64,000 bases of DNA from Pseudemcibacter aquimaris (lineage in GTDB: Bacteria; Pseudomonadota; Alphaproteobacteria; Sphingomonadales; Emcibacteraceae), in contig NZ_CP079800.1 of NCBI RefSeq assembly GCF_028869115.1, positions 372,001 to 436,000 of the forward strand, given 5' to 3'. The notes below the pieces were generated by a model that worked only from the letters and a program-made list of their open reading frames with translations, searched no databases and was not told where the DNA came from. Positions 45,076-55,353 of the stretch are shown here, piece after piece (the stretch's first letter is position 1; each line of letters begins with the position of its first letter). Both the position numbers and the translations under genes were made by a program.

Positions 45076-46926
45076 GTGACCATTCGGTTACTCTCTGAAA
45101 ATACCATAAACCAGATCGCCGCCGGCGAAGTAATCGAACGCCCGGCCAGTGCCGTAAAGGAACTGGTCGAGAATGCTATTGATGCGGGCGCGAAAAATAT
45201 TGATGTGGTGATGGTCGAAGGTGGCCGTAAATTAATCAGCATCACTGATGATGGTCATGGTATGACAGCGGATGAATTAAAACTTGCTGTTCAGCGTCAT
45301 GCCACATCCAAATTAAAAGAAGACGACCTTTCCAATATCAACACAATGGGGTTTCGCGGCGAAGCATTGCCGTCAATTGCGTCTGTCAGTAAATTTACCT
45401 TCAAAAGCCGTGCCGACGGCAGCGACGAAGCATGGCAGATCGTTATTAATGGTGGCAAAACCAATGGGGTTGAACCAACGGCCCTTAACAAGGGATCTCA
45501 TGTAGAGGTCCGCGATCTTTTTTATTCAACACCCGCGCGTTTAAAATTTTTAAAAACAGACAGGACCGAATTTTCACAAACACTTGATGTGATTAAGCGG
45601 TTGGCGATGGCCAATCCGGATGTTGCCTTTTCATTATATAATGATGAAAAAAGGGCGTTTCAGGTTTCTTCCGCGCAAGGTGAACTGTTGGATAAACGGT
45701 TGCGCAGACTTGGTGCGATACTTGGTGCGGAATTTACCGATAACGCATTACCAATTGATGCGGAACGTGAAAATATGAAATTAACCGGATACGCCGGTCT
45801 TCCCACATATAACCGCGGTAATGCACAGCACCAGTATTTATTCGTCAATGGCCGTCCTGTGAAAGATAAGCTGTTAACGGGTGCGGTACGTGGCGCCTAT
45901 ATGGATTTCCTGGCCCGTAATCGTCATCCGGTTCTGGCGCTGTTTTTAGAAGTGCCGACATATATGGTTGATGTTAACGTCCATCCTGCAAAGGCAGAGG
46001 TTCGTTTCCGTGAAAGTGGTGTCGTCAGGGGATTAATCGTTGGTGCGTTACGCCATGCATTACAGGAAGCAGGACACCGGGCCTCAACAACCGTGTCAAA
46101 TGCCGCCCTTGGTTCCTTTAACGCTGAACCTATGCCGACAATGCCGTTTCATAGCGGCAGACAGTCAACGTTTCAGATGCCACCAACGACGCCAAGGGTA
46201 ACGCCTGGCCTTTCTGATACATCACGTGATTATTATGCGCCAATTCGGGAAAATACAGAATCATTTGCCCCACCGATGGGTCGGAATGAGGACCTTGAAC
46301 AAGATACAACCGTGTCATTCGCTGCACCTGCCGAAGATTTAACGGAATTCCCGCTTGGTGCGGCGCGTGGGCAGCTTCATGAAACTTATATCATTTCGCA
46401 AACCGAAAATGGCATTATCATCGTTGATCAGCATGCGGCACATGAACGTCTTGTCTATGAACGTATGAAAAAACACATGTCCGAAGGGGATGTGCCAAAA
46501 CAAGTGTTGCTGCTGCCGGAAGTGGTGGAGATAGAACAAGATGCCGTTGACCGATTAATGACAAGACAGGAAGAGCTTTCTAAGCTTGGACTAGTATTTG
46601 ATGCCTTTGGTGATGGTGCGATTGTGGTGCGTGAAGTTCCAGCACTTCTTGGTGATACGGATATCATTGGCTTGATCAGGGACCTTGCGGATGAACTTGC
46701 GGAACTTAATCAGGCACTTGCCTTAAAAGAACGCCTTGAAGAAGTGTGCGGTACAATGGCGTGTCACGGTAGTGTCCGTTCCGGTAGGCGTCTTACGACC
46801 GCCGAAATGAACGCGCTTTTACGTGAGATGGAAGAAACACCGCATTCAGGGCAGTGTAATCATGGCCGTCCGACCTATGTGGAATTAAAACTGGCTGATG
46901 TAGAACGATTGTTCGGTCGTCGTTAA
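45076..46926 (+). CDS. mutL: DNA mismatch repair protein MutL (endonuclease-type)
   Basis: 616 aa starting at a GTG 3 nt after the lipoprotein gene. GHKL ATPase domain: [21 protein letters not shown] and [11 protein letters not shown]. The C-terminal dimer domain has [15 protein letters not shown], matching DQHA-X2-E-X4-E, which marks MutL proteins with their own nicking endonuclease, plus CHGSVRSG and [11 protein letters not shown]. So this repair system probably works without MutH, as in most bacteria outside the gammaproteobacteria. Confidence 0.97.
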   Translation: MTIRLLSENTINQIAAGEVIERPASAVKELVENAIDAGAKNIDVVMVEGGRKLISITDDGHGMTADELKLAVQRHATSKLKEDDLSNINTMGFRGEALPSIASVSKFTFKSRADGSDEAWQIVINGGKTNGVEPTALNKGSHVEVRDLFYSTPARLKFLKTDRTEFSQTLDVIKRLAMANPDVAFSLYNDEKRAFQVSSAQGELLDKRLRRLGAILGAEFTDNALPIDAERENMKLTGYAGLPTYNRGNAQHQYLFVNGRPVKDKLLTGAVRGAYMDFLARNRHPVLALFLEVPTYMVDVNVHPAKAEVRFRESGVVRGLIVGALRHALQEAGHRASTTVSNAALGSFNAEPMPTMPFHSGRQSTFQMPPTTPRVTPGLSDTSRDYYAPIRENTESFAPPMGRNEDLEQDTTVSFAAPAEDLTEFPLGAARGQLHETYIISQTENGIIIVDQHAAHERLVYERMKKHMSEGDVPKQVLLLPEVVEIEQDAVDRLMTRQEELSKLGLVFDAFGDGAIVVREVPALLGDTDIIGLIRDLADELAELNQALALKERLEEVCGTMACHGSVRSGRRLTTAEMNALLREMEETPHSGQCNHGRPTYVELKLADVERLFGRR

Positions 46927-47474
46927 GTGGAAAGCATCAAAATTGAAAAGGTGGCGTCACCCATTTTCTTTGATTTCAGAATTTCAAACTTTTCCGGAAA
47001 AACGATCTCTTCATCCGATGCATATTCCGCAACGATAATACCGTCTTCTGTTAGTAATTCTTGTTTCAGAATGTTTTCCAAGGTTGGCTCAACCAAATCT
47101 TTACGGTAGGGCGGGTCCATAAAAATGACATCAAAAGTTCCGGATCGTTTACTGATTTTGGAAGCATCCATTGACAAATATGATGCATTATCAGGATTAC
47201 CCAAAAGCTTCGCGTTTTCCTTGATAAGCTTCATTGATCTATGATTGTTTTCTACGAAGGTAACATGATCTGCGGACCTTGATAGCGCCTCAAGGCCCAA
47301 TGCGCCGGTACCGGCGAATAAATCAAGAATTTTTGATCCGCGAATGCCGGGTCCCGCACCATGTTCCAGCATATTAAACAGTGTTTCCCGCATACGGTCG
47401 GTTGTCGGACGGATGTTTTTATCCTGTGGCGGGATTAATTTCTTACCCCGGTATGTACCGCCGATTATTCTCAT
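46923..47474 (-). CDS. rsmD: 16S rRNA (guanine-966-N2) methyltransferase RsmD
   Basis: 183 aa. Rossmann-fold SAM methyltransferase: [13 protein letters not shown] start, SAM motif [17 protein letters not shown], catalytic MDPPYRKDL. Its start overlaps the upstream rluB-like stop by 4 nt (ATGA). Converges on mutL with a 4-nt overlap. Confidence 0.96.
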   Translation of the reverse strand: MRIIGGTYRGKKLIPPQDKNIRPTTDRMRETLFNMLEHGAGPGIRGSKILDLFAGTGALGLEALSRSADHVTFVENNHRSMKLIKENAKLLGNPDNASYLSMDASKISKRSGTFDVIFMDPPYRKDLVEPTLENILKQELLTEDGIIVAEYASDEEIVFPEKFEILKSKKMGDATFSILMLST

Positions 47475-48358
47475 TTCTCTTTTGATTTACGCTTAAATTT
47501 ATTGCGTTTTGGTTTGGCGTTTTTCTTTGGCTTACTTTTCGCCCAACCTGCTTTTTTGGCTTTTGGTTTGTCACTGATTTTAACGTCAGGAATTTCAACA
47601 CTTTTGTCTTTGAAATATTCCTTACAGTTAATAAGCAAATCACTTCGTGATACTTCCTCGACGCTTCCGCGCTGAATTTTTCCAAGTTCAAACGGGCCAT
47701 ATGAAGTGCGCAACAATCTTGTGACCGTCATGCCGGCATATTCAAGCAGCTTACGAACTTCACGGTTTTTACCTTCGCGGATTTTGACGGTCATCCATTG
47801 ATTGACGCCTTCTTTGCGGTCATCAAGTTCAATGTCGACTTTGCGGTAATTGACCCCGTCAATGGTAACGCCCTTACTAATTTCTTCTAGCTTTTTGTGG
47901 TGGAAACGCCCATTAACACGTACGCGGTAAGTGCGAACCCACCCCGTTGATGGTAATTCAAGCCATCTGGCAAGCCCACCATCATTGGTCAGCAGCAATA
48001 ACCCTTCGGTGTTTAAATCAAGTCTGCCAACGGAAATGACACGCGGCATATTGGCCGGTAGTGCTTCGAAAATTGTCGGGCGTCCTTCTGGGTCGTGGTA
48101 TGTGGTCAGGCGGCCTGTTGGTTTGTGATAAACCCAAAGGCGTTCTTGTTCCGGTTCCTGTACCTTTTGCCCGTCTACAGTAATACCATCAACTGACGTG
48201 ATGAGCATTGCGGGGGTATCAATGATTTTCCCGTCAATTTTCACCATACCAGCGGCAATCATACGTTCCACAGCGCGGCGTGAGCCGATACCAGCACGTG
48301 CCAATACTTTTGCAATTCTTTCACCTTTTAGGGTGTTATCTTGTGTTTTTTCTTCCAT
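47471..48358 (-). CDS. rluB: 23S rRNA pseudouridine synthase, RluB/RsuA family
   Basis: 295 aa. N-terminal S4 RNA-binding domain (RIAKVLARAGIGSRRAVERMI), catalytic Asp in VGRLDLNTEGLLLLTNDG near residue 107, and GKNREVRKLLEYAG in the RluB/RluE-type end. A strongly basic Lys/Pro tail (about 255-295) probably binds RNA. RluB acts at 23S U2605; RsuA or RluE specificity cannot be excluded. Two-gene operon with rsmD. Confidence 0.92.
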   Translation of the reverse strand: MEEKTQDNTLKGERIAKVLARAGIGSRRAVERMIAAGMVKIDGKIIDTPAMLITSVDGITVDGQKVQEPEQERLWVYHKPTGRLTTYHDPEGRPTIFEALPANMPRVISVGRLDLNTEGLLLLTNDGGLARWLELPSTGWVRTYRVRVNGRFHHKKLEEISKGVTIDGVNYRKVDIELDDRKEGVNQWMTVKIREGKNREVRKLLEYAGMTVTRLLRTSYGPFELGKIQRGSVEEVSRSDLLINCKEYFKDKSVEIPDVKISDKPKAKKAGWAKSKPKKNAKPKRNKFKRKSKEK

Positions 48359-48437
48359 AATTCTGACACCATAGGGAAACTACGGAAAAAAGCAATCTTT
48401 GCTTGACCTTTTTCATAGGCTTACGCAATCTGTTCAT

Positions 48438-48896
48438 ATGTCTTTATTTGAAAATATGCATATGAACAGGGCACTTGACGCTGCCAAAGAAGCCGCAATG
48501 AGGGAAGAGGTCCCCGTTGGTGCTGTGATCGTACATGGCCCAACCGACAAGGTAATCGCCGTGGCGTCAAATCGCGTGATGGAATTAAAAGATCCAACCG
48601 CCCATGCGGAACTGCTTGCCATACGTGAAGCATGCAATCAACTGGACAGTGAAAGACTGATTGATTGCGATTTATATGTGACGTTAGAACCGTGCCCCAT
48701 GTGCGCGCAAGCCATATCATTTGCCCGTATAAGACGGCTTTATTTTGCGGCTGCTGATGAAAAGGGTGGTGGCGTTGAAAATGGTGCATTTGTATTTAAT
48801 GCAAAAAGCTGTCATCATAAACCGGAAGTATATGGTGATATCATGGCCAAACAGGCCAGTAAGATTTTAAAGGACTTTTTTAAGGAACGACGATAA
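48438..48896 (+). CDS. tadA: tRNA-specific adenosine deaminase TadA
   Basis: Makes inosine-34 in tRNA-Arg(ACG). 152 aa from the ATG at 48438; an ATG at 48456 is a possible alternative. Zinc site and catalytic Glu in HAELLAIREA near 55 and LEPCPMCAQAI near 85. The C-terminal DFFKERR helix binds tRNA. Divergent from rluB; stop and next start are adjacent (TAAATG). Confidence 0.95.
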   Translation: MSLFENMHMNRALDAAKEAAMREEVPVGAVIVHGPTDKVIAVASNRVMELKDPTAHAELLAIREACNQLDSERLIDCDLYVTLEPCPMCAQAISFARIRRLYFAAADEKGGGVENGAFVFNAKSCHHKPEVYGDIMAKQASKILKDFFKERR

Positions 48897-50216
48897 ATGG
48901 ATCAAAGCGAACTGCTTTCAAAAGATGAAATTCTTGCAAGAGTTTCCGAACTTTTTGCGTCCCTGTTAAATTGGGCGGAAGTCAATCTGTTTACTTATGA
49001 TAGCTTAATACAAATTGGTGTTATTGCCACGTTATACTTGACCAGCGTTTTGATTTGCAGCCGTCTAAAACCTTTTATGCATAAGCTTTTTGAAGAAAAA
49101 CGCATTTATCAGAAAACGGAAGTGTTTCTTAAGGCGCTTTATTTGCCTGTAATATGGTGGCTCTTTACCTTTACGGCGTGGCAAGTGACTGAAACTTTGG
49201 GCTATCCAATCATTCTACTAAGGATGGCCAGTTCGTTGATTGCCGTTTGGGTGGTGATCACCCTTGTCACGGAAATGATCGAAAGTGAAGCAATATCAAA
49301 GATCATAAGGGTAACAGCCTGGACAATGGCGATCCTCAATATATTTGGTTTGTTGGTGCCGTTCATTGATTTTCTTGGAGGAACAACCTTTACTGTCGGC
49401 GGAAATACTTTAAATTTACTTGGTATCATTACCGGGGCAATTAGCCTTGTCGTGTTGCTGTGGTCAGCGGTCTTTTTATCCAATTTCATTGAAGGAAAAT
49501 TGAAGGAAGCACCGAATGTGACCCCTTCTGCACGTGTATTGCTTAGTAAAGTTTCACGTATTGTATTGGTGGTGCTTGCGTTTCTTTTTGCCATGTCGAG
49601 CATGGGTATTGATCTGACAGCTCTTGCGGTATTTGGTGGTGCGATCGGTGTTGGTCTTGGTTTTGGTCTTCAAAAGGTTGTGTCGAACTTTATCAGTGGC
49701 GTGATCTTGCTCGTTGATAAATCGATTAAACCGGGCGATGTGATCGAAATTTCCGGCACATATGGCCGTATTAATAAACTGGCGGCACGTTATACATCGG
49801 TTATTTCACGTGATGGGCGTGAACATCTGGTGCCGAATGAAGACATCATTACCCAGCCTGTTATCAACTGGACGTTTTCAAATAAACGTGTAAGACGACA
49901 TTTGCCGGTTAATGTTTCATATGACAGCGATATTGAACATGCGATGCAGTTAATGATGGATGCGGCCACTGAAACAACGCGTGTGATTAAGAACCCGGCA
50001 CCGCGTGTGCTGATTAAAAGCTTTGGCGATAATGGTATTGATCTTGAGCTTCGTATGTGGATCAGGGACAGTGAAAACGGCGTTTCCAATATCGCCAGTG
50101 ATGTTTATTTGTTGATCTGGAAAAAGTTCAACGAAGAAGGCATCGAATTTCCGTTCCCACAACGGGATATCCGGATTGTTTCGATGCCTGATGGAAAGAC
50201 TGACTTTAAAGAATAA
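48897..50216 (+). CDS. MscS-family mechanosensitive channel
   Basis: 439 aa with several N-terminal helices (to about 240). The pore helix and MscS core follow: ALAVFGGAIGVGLGFGLQKVVSNFISG, then SIKPGDVIEISGTYGRINKL and a C-terminal beta/alpha domain. Larger than E. coli MscS (286 aa), like other alphaproteobacterial members with extra N-terminal helices. Opens under hypo-osmotic shock. Starts 1 nt after tadA, so co-transcription is likely though functions are unrelated. Confidence 0.92.
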   Translation: MDQSELLSKDEILARVSELFASLLNWAEVNLFTYDSLIQIGVIATLYLTSVLICSRLKPFMHKLFEEKRIYQKTEVFLKALYLPVIWWLFTFTAWQVTETLGYPIILLRMASSLIAVWVVITLVTEMIESEAISKIIRVTAWTMAILNIFGLLVPFIDFLGGTTFTVGGNTLNLLGIITGAISLVVLLWSAVFLSNFIEGKLKEAPNVTPSARVLLSKVSRIVLVVLAFLFAMSSMGIDLTALAVFGGAIGVGLGFGLQKVVSNFISGVILLVDKSIKPGDVIEISGTYGRINKLAARYTSVISRDGREHLVPNEDIITQPVINWTFSNKRVRRHLPVNVSYDSDIEHAMQLMMDAATETTRVIKNPAPRVLIKSFGDNGIDLELRMWIRDSENGVSNIASDVYLLIWKKFNEEGIEFPFPQRDIRIVSMPDGKTDFKE

Positions 50217-50435
50217 TTATTTCTTTTCTTTCATAACCGTTTTTAAGAAATTCATGAAATTTGCAAAACCGTGCTCCACTTCTTCCATGTGTTCCTCAAG
50301 GTGGTCAATTTCATTGTGTCTTTTTTCAAGTTTCCTACTTTCAAGCTCTTCCTGAAGTTCGTTCAGGGTTTCTTTGGTTTGCTTGATCAGTTTCTTAAGC
50401 TTTTTGTTCGATAAGGATTCATATTGATCGTACAT
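50217..50435 (-). CDS. Small coiled-coil protein, unknown function
   Basis: 72 aa from the ATG at 50435, which has GGGGATAG upstream; an ATG at 50447 is less likely. Very rich in Lys and Glu with heptads (LKKLIKQTKETLNELQEELESRKLEK), then HNEIDHLEEHMEEVEHGFANFM. Soluble, helical, no family recognised. Lies 15 nt downstream of the Na/Pi cotransporter gene on the same strand and ends back-to-back with mscS. Confidence 0.65.
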   Translation of the reverse strand: MYDQYESLSNKKLKKLIKQTKETLNELQEELESRKLEKRHNEIDHLEEHMEEVEHGFANFMNFLKTVMKEKK

Positions 50436-50450
50436 AACTATCCCCACTTC

Positions 50451-51599
50451 TTAATTTGTTATAAAAATAAGCGCTGCAGGTAAGGCGAAAAACACACCTA
50501 ATATATAACCGAGAGCGATCATTTTATTTTCTGTTGCAACGCGCGCAAGCCATAGGGCGCCACGAATTGGAATTTTACGAAGGTTCTTAATGCCGTAAAT
50601 AAGAAGCACTGCACTTGAATTATAGAATAAATGTACCAGCGCAATTTGTAACGCAAACACGGCTGTTTCACCGGAAATGGCCGTTGCTGCAAGTAAGGCC
50701 GTAATGGTCGTACCGATGTTAGCACCAAGCGTGAATGGATAAATTTGTTTTAACCTGAATACCCCTGAACCCGCGAGCGGGACCATAAGGCTGGTTGTTG
50801 TTGATGATGACTGTACAAGTACAGTGATAATTGCACCAGAGAAAATACCGGTTACTGGCCCCTTACCAATGGCGTTATGCATAATAATTTTTGCGCGACC
50901 AACCATCAATTTTTTCAGAAGTTTACCGATCACGGTAATCGCCAAAAAGATGATCATGATGCCAAACGCGATCAGCAGATAAAAAGCAATATTTTCTGAG
51001 ATTGCGTTGGAAATATTGGTAAATAGCTCAATGACAGGTTTCGTTGCAGGTTTAATGAAATTTAAGCCCTTAACGCTCATGTTTTCGCCACCAACAAGCA
51101 TTTCTGCAAAATATCCGCCAACAGTGGATAATGGCTTAAACATAATTTCAATCGGCAGGAATATAACAACAGCCATCACATTAAAGAAATCATGGACGGT
51201 TGCGGATGCAAAGGCACGTCTGAATTCTTTTTTCCGTCTGACGTGACCGAGGCTAACGATTGTATTGGTAATTGTTGTACCAATATTGGCCCCCATAATC
51301 ATGGGAACGGCCGTTTCAACCGGTAAACCGCCGGCTACAAGCCCAACGATGATTGATGTAACCGTTGATGATGACTGGATCATTGCGGTCGCAAGAATAC
51401 CAATAATAAGACCGGTAAACGGGTTTGTCGCAAACTGGAACAGTTCGCTTGCCTGCCCTTTGGTGGCGCCTTTAAAGCCGGCACCAATCATACCTACTGA
51501 ACTGATCAGTAAATATACCAATAATGCAATTGTTATCCATTGGAGGGTCGTGGTTAAAGTACTTTTGGGAGTATCGATCCCCTGTGACGTTTCAGCCAT
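50451..51599 (-). CDS. Na/Pi cotransporter family protein (NptA-like)
   Basis: 382-aa membrane protein with the inverted repeat of the SLC34/NptA family: TAMIQSSSTVTSIIVGLVAGG near residue 65 and ITVLVQSSSTTTSLMVPLAGS near residue 262. The QSSS motifs bind Na+ and phosphate. It also has MGANIGTTITNTIVSLGH and LGANIGTTITALLAA. It has no C-terminal PhoU-like domain, so it is the short form. The region upstream has repeated TGTAAC elements spaced by 22 nt, compatible with PhoB-type control. Confidence 0.9.
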   Translation of the reverse strand: MAETSQGIDTPKSTLTTTLQWITIALLVYLLISSVGMIGAGFKGATKGQASELFQFATNPFTGLIIGILATAMIQSSSTVTSIIVGLVAGGLPVETAVPMIMGANIGTTITNTIVSLGHVRRKKEFRRAFASATVHDFFNVMAVVIFLPIEIMFKPLSTVGGYFAEMLVGGENMSVKGLNFIKPATKPVIELFTNISNAISENIAFYLLIAFGIMIIFLAITVIGKLLKKLMVGRAKIIMHNAIGKGPVTGIFSGAIITVLVQSSSTTTSLMVPLAGSGVFRLKQIYPFTLGANIGTTITALLAATAISGETAVFALQIALVHLFYNSSAVLLIYGIKNLRKIPIRGALWLARVATENKMIALGYILGVFFALPAALIFITN

Positions 51600-51644
51600 A
51601 TCAAAAGTCCATAATCAATAATTAATATAAAACACAAATTCATT

Positions 51645-51736
51645 CTGTAACAAAATTGAAACAAATCTGTAACAACTGGCGTTGTAACAAAAATGAAATA
51701 ATTTTGTAACAATTGAATTATGAAACTTTTGTTACA
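51645..51736. promoter_or_regulatory. Cluster of TGTAAC motifs upstream of the Na/Pi cotransporter
   Basis: TGTAAC occurs at 51646, 51668, 51683 and 51715, with the inverse GTTACA at 51731-51736. The first two are exactly two helical turns apart (22 nt), as in Pho boxes. The sequence differs from the canonical CTGTCAT, so PhoB binding is a guess. The scoAB operator at 1565 uses the same hexamer. Confidence 0.45.
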
Positions 51737-51749
51737 GTTTGTGAAGCGC

Positions 51750-53027
51750 TTAGTTTTTTTCGCGTTCAATGGCGCGCCAGCCAATATCTCTGCGGCAAAA
51801 ACCACCCGGCCATTCGATCTTATCTAAGGCGGCATAGGCATCTTTTGCGGCATTTGTGACAGAATCGGAAAGGGAAGTGATATTAAGAACGCGACCGCCT
51901 GTTGCTAATATTTGTTCGCCATCCTTTTTTGTGCCGGCATGGAAAATGGTTACATTGTCTGCGGCGCCTGCATCATCCAGATTATTAATTTCTGTATTTT
52001 TTTCGTATGAACCGGGATACCCTTTCGCGGCCATTACAACATTCATGGCGGTTTTTTCTGACCAATCCACTGAAATCTGATCCAGTGTACCGTCCGCACA
52101 TGCCATAAGCGCAGGTACAATGTCACTGTTTAAACGCATCATCAATGTTTGACATTCAGGATCACCAAAGCGAACGTTATATTCAATAAGTTCCGGACCT
52201 TTATCCGTAATCATAAGACCTGCGAAGAATACGCCTTTAAACGGTTTTCCTTCTGCGGCCATGCCTTTTACAGTTGGCATGATAATTTCATTAATGGTGC
52301 GGTCAATCATTTCATTGGTCATCACTGGTGCTGGTGAATAAGCACCCATGCCACCTGTGTTTAGACCCGTATCCCCTTCGCCGACGCGTTTATGATCTTG
52401 AGCCGTACCGAACGGCAGAATGTTTTCACCATCACAAAGAACGAAAAAGCTTGCTTCTTCACCGCTAAGGAATTCTTCGACGACTAATTCCGCGCCCGCG
52501 TCACCAAATTGTCCGCCAAGTATGTCATCAATGGCGGCGAAGGCATCATCCATACTTTCTGCAATAATCACACCTTTACCGGCGGCAAGGCCGTCCGCTT
52601 TAATGACCACAGGGATATTTTGTTTGGCAGTAAATTCTTTTGCGGCTTCTGCATTTGTAAATCTGCCGTATGCGGCTGTTGGAATATCATATTTTGCGCA
52701 TAGATCTTTCGTGAAACCTTTTGATCCTTCAAGAATTGATGCGGCGGCACTTGGGCCAAATGTTTTTATGCCGGCTTCAGTTAGGGCATCACTTAAGCCA
52801 CCAACAAGAGGGGCTTCCGGCCCAATAACCACAAATTCAATATTCTTATCACGGCAGAAATTAATAACCTCTGCATGATTGCTGTCATCTAAGGATACGC
52901 AAGTGGCAATATCACCCATGCCACCATTTCCCGGGGCAACGTAAAGCTCATCACATAGATCACTCTGTGCAATTTTCCAAGAAAGTGAATGTTCGCGACC
53001 ACCAGAGCCAATGACAAGAATATTCAT
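51750..53027 (-). CDS. purD: Phosphoribosylamine-glycine ligase
   Basis: GAR synthetase, second step of purine synthesis. 425 aa from the ATG at 53027 (AAGGAAATTGCGC upstream), not the TTG two codons earlier. N-terminal MNILVIGSGGREHSLSWK. ATP-grasp domain with IKADGLAAGKGVI near 143 and LIEYNVRFGDPECQ near 280. C-terminal RVLNITSLSDS. Complete. Confidence 0.97.
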   Translation of the reverse strand: MNILVIGSGGREHSLSWKIAQSDLCDELYVAPGNGGMGDIATCVSLDDSNHAEVINFCRDKNIEFVVIGPEAPLVGGLSDALTEAGIKTFGPSAAASILEGSKGFTKDLCAKYDIPTAAYGRFTNAEAAKEFTAKQNIPVVIKADGLAAGKGVIIAESMDDAFAAIDDILGGQFGDAGAELVVEEFLSGEEASFFVLCDGENILPFGTAQDHKRVGEGDTGLNTGGMGAYSPAPVMTNEMIDRTINEIIMPTVKGMAAEGKPFKGVFFAGLMITDKGPELIEYNVRFGDPECQTLMMRLNSDIVPALMACADGTLDQISVDWSEKTAMNVVMAAKGYPGSYEKNTEINNLDDAGAADNVTIFHAGTKKDGEQILATGGRVLNITSLSDSVTNAAKDAYAALDKIEWPGGFCRRDIGWRAIEREKN

Positions 53028-53111
53028 GCGCAATTTCCTTTTTAAATTCTTTTCCCTCTTGTATCATAGTAAAAACAATTAGCAATATGACAAAAAACAA
53101 ATTCCGACTTT

Positions 53112-54536
53112 ATGAGCGATTATCCTTATTCATCAAATAATTCACCAACAAATGCGCAGGAATATTCCGTTACGGAAGTAAGTCTTGCTTTAAAAAGAAC
53201 CGTTGAAGACCAGTTCGGCTACGTTAGAATCAGGGGGGAAATTTCCGGCAGTAAACGCGCAGCGTCTGGTCATGTTTATCTTGCGCTTAAGGATGATAAA
53301 TCCGTGCTGGATGGCGTTATGTGGAAAGGGGTTGCTGGAAAACTGACATTCCGCCCTGAAGACGGCCTTGAAGTGGTGGTCACAGGAAAGCTTACGACAT
53401 ATCCCGGTAGATCGAAATACCAGATCGTCATTGATAAAATGGAAGTCGCCGGTGAAGGGGCGCTTATGGCGCTTTTGGAAAAAAGGAAAAAAGAACTGGC
53501 CGCAGAAGGGCTATTTGATCCGGCCCGTAAACTTCTCATTCCATATTTGCCAAAAGTCATTGGCGTTGTAACGTCGCCAACGGGTTCCGTAATACGTGAT
53601 ATTTTACATCGTCTATCGGACCGTTTCCCAAGACATGTGCTTGTTTGGCCGGTTCTTGTTCAAGGTGAGGGGGCACAAACCCAAATTGCAGAAGCCATTG
53701 ACGGTTTTAATGCCCTTGAAGAGGGTGGCGAAATTCCAAAACCCGATGTGCTTATTGTCGCCCGTGGTGGTGGTAGTCTTGAGGATTTATGGTGCTTTAA
53801 CGAAGAAGAGGTCGTGCGTGCGGTCTCGAGGTCGGATATTCCGCTAATTTCAGCGGTGGGTCATGAAACAGATACAACACTAATTGATTATGTAGCGGAC
53901 CTTCGTGCACCAACGCCAACGGCTGCAGCCGAAAAAGCCGTGCCCGTACGTGCGGATTTGATTTATACAGTCCGTGATTTGGATACCCGCCATGAAAAAG
54001 CCATAAGACGGCGTATTAATGAACTTAATGAACGCGTTGAAGGGCTTGGAAGAGGCCTGCCGAAACCATCAGAACTGTTGGGTCTTGCAAGTCAACGTTT
54101 TGATGAAATGAGTGACCGTTTACCACGTGCACTTAAAGTTGGTGTTGAAAGGCAATCTATGCGCCTTGATGGTATTGGTCGTATGTTACGCCCGGAATCA
54201 ATTATTTCGGATATGAAACGAAAAGATGATCAATTAAACGTCTTAGAAGAAAGAATGAACAGGGCAATTGAAAATAGAATAGGCGCCAAAAGAAGCGAAT
54301 ATGAAAGCCCGGCAAGACTTCTTGAAAGTTTAAGTTATCATCGTGTGCTTGAACGTGGTTTTGCGGTTATCCGTGATGAAAAAGGAAAAGCCATCAGCGA
54401 AGGTAAGGGAATTGCAAAAGGCGCAGCACTAGGTGTCGAATTCCGTGATGGCGTCGTTGATGTGGTAAGGGCAGGAAAGCCCGCGCCGAAGAAAAAGAAA
54501 CAGGCAGAAAAACCTGAACAAGGTACATTATTATGA
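53112..54536 (+). CDS. xseA: Exodeoxyribonuclease VII large subunit
   Basis: 474 aa. N-terminal OB fold (YSVTEVSLALKRTVEDQFG, GRSKYQIVIDKME), catalytic core with GVVTSPTGSVIRDILHRLSDR, and the RGGGSLEDLWCFNEEEV / SAVGHETDTTLIDYVADLRAPTPTAAAE motifs. Long coiled coil (about 280-400) for XseB binding. xseB is not in the window. Divergent from purD. Overlaps the peptidase gene by 4 nt. Confidence 0.97.
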   Translation: MSDYPYSSNNSPTNAQEYSVTEVSLALKRTVEDQFGYVRIRGEISGSKRAASGHVYLALKDDKSVLDGVMWKGVAGKLTFRPEDGLEVVVTGKLTTYPGRSKYQIVIDKMEVAGEGALMALLEKRKKELAAEGLFDPARKLLIPYLPKVIGVVTSPTGSVIRDILHRLSDRFPRHVLVWPVLVQGEGAQTQIAEAIDGFNALEEGGEIPKPDVLIVARGGGSLEDLWCFNEEEVVRAVSRSDIPLISAVGHETDTTLIDYVADLRAPTPTAAAEKAVPVRADLIYTVRDLDTRHEKAIRRRINELNERVEGLGRGLPKPSELLGLASQRFDEMSDRLPRALKVGVERQSMRLDGIGRMLRPESIISDMKRKDDQLNVLEERMNRAIENRIGAKRSEYESPARLLESLSYHRVLERGFAVIRDEKGKAISEGKGIAKGAALGVEFRDGVVDVVRAGKPAPKKKKQAEKPEQGTLL

Positions 54537-55339
54537 AATTAATTTTTGGGGTCATTGCATTTCTAATTACCAGCATCCACGCTTATGCCGATAATGATCT
54601 GGGTATGCCGGATACATTAAAACAGGGCGGATATTACGTTGGGAAAATCAACCCAAAAGATAAGGTTACCTTTCATGGTAAACGGGTAAAAGTTTCTGAA
54701 GATGGATATTTCGTCATTGGTCTTGGTTGGAAATATAAATCGCAAGCCAACATCCGTGTGGATCATATGGCCGGTGGGCACACCATGTATCATATTCCGG
54801 TTAAGGAACATGATTACGATGTAGAAGAAATTTCGGGATTGCCATCTAAATATGTTGCCCCGCCAAAAGCGGTTCAGGAACGCATTGCCAAGGACGCAGC
54901 AGACGTGAGACGCGTGAGAACCATCGATAGTGATTTACAAAATTTCCGTGATGATATGATTTGGCCGGTCAAGGGGCGCATAAGCGGCAGGTTTGGCAAT
55001 CACCGAATTTTAAACGGTGAACCAAGAAGCCCGCATACAGGGCTTGATATTGCACCGGGCCAGGGTGCCTTAATTGTGGCACCTTTGGGCGGTAAAGTGA
55101 CGCTCGTTAGTGATCAGTATCTTACTGGCAATACCATGGTAATTGATCACGGTCATGGTATCAGTAGTGTATATGCCCATATGGAAAAGGCCATTGCCAA
55201 GGAAGGTCAAATGGTTGCAAAAGGTGATCCAATTGGTACAGTGGGGATGTCGGGCCGTGCAACTGGGCCACATCTTCATTGGGGAATGAACTGGTATGGT
55301 GAACGATTAAATGCCGGTATCGCTCTTGGAATTGAATAA
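54533..55339 (+). CDS. M23-family (LytM) periplasmic peptidase
   Basis: 268 aa with a signal peptide (LIFGVIAFLITSIHAYA|D). The C-terminal LytM domain has PHTGLDIAPGQGA (first zinc His and Asp) near residue 168 and GPHLHWGMNWYG (HLH) near 245, plus IDHGHGISSVYAHME. All zinc ligands are present, so it is probably an active cell-wall endopeptidase. The N-terminal part (30-100) is a beta-rich domain seen in related peptidases. Coupled to xseA. Confidence 0.9.
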   Translation: MKLIFGVIAFLITSIHAYADNDLGMPDTLKQGGYYVGKINPKDKVTFHGKRVKVSEDGYFVIGLGWKYKSQANIRVDHMAGGHTMYHIPVKEHDYDVEEISGLPSKYVAPPKAVQERIAKDAADVRRVRTIDSDLQNFRDDMIWPVKGRISGRFGNHRILNGEPRSPHTGLDIAPGQGALIVAPLGGKVTLVSDQYLTGNTMVIDHGHGISSVYAHMEKAIAKEGQMVAKGDPIGTVGMSGRATGPHLHWGMNWYGERLNAGIALGIE

Positions 55340-55353
55340 GAGGAAATAAAAAA

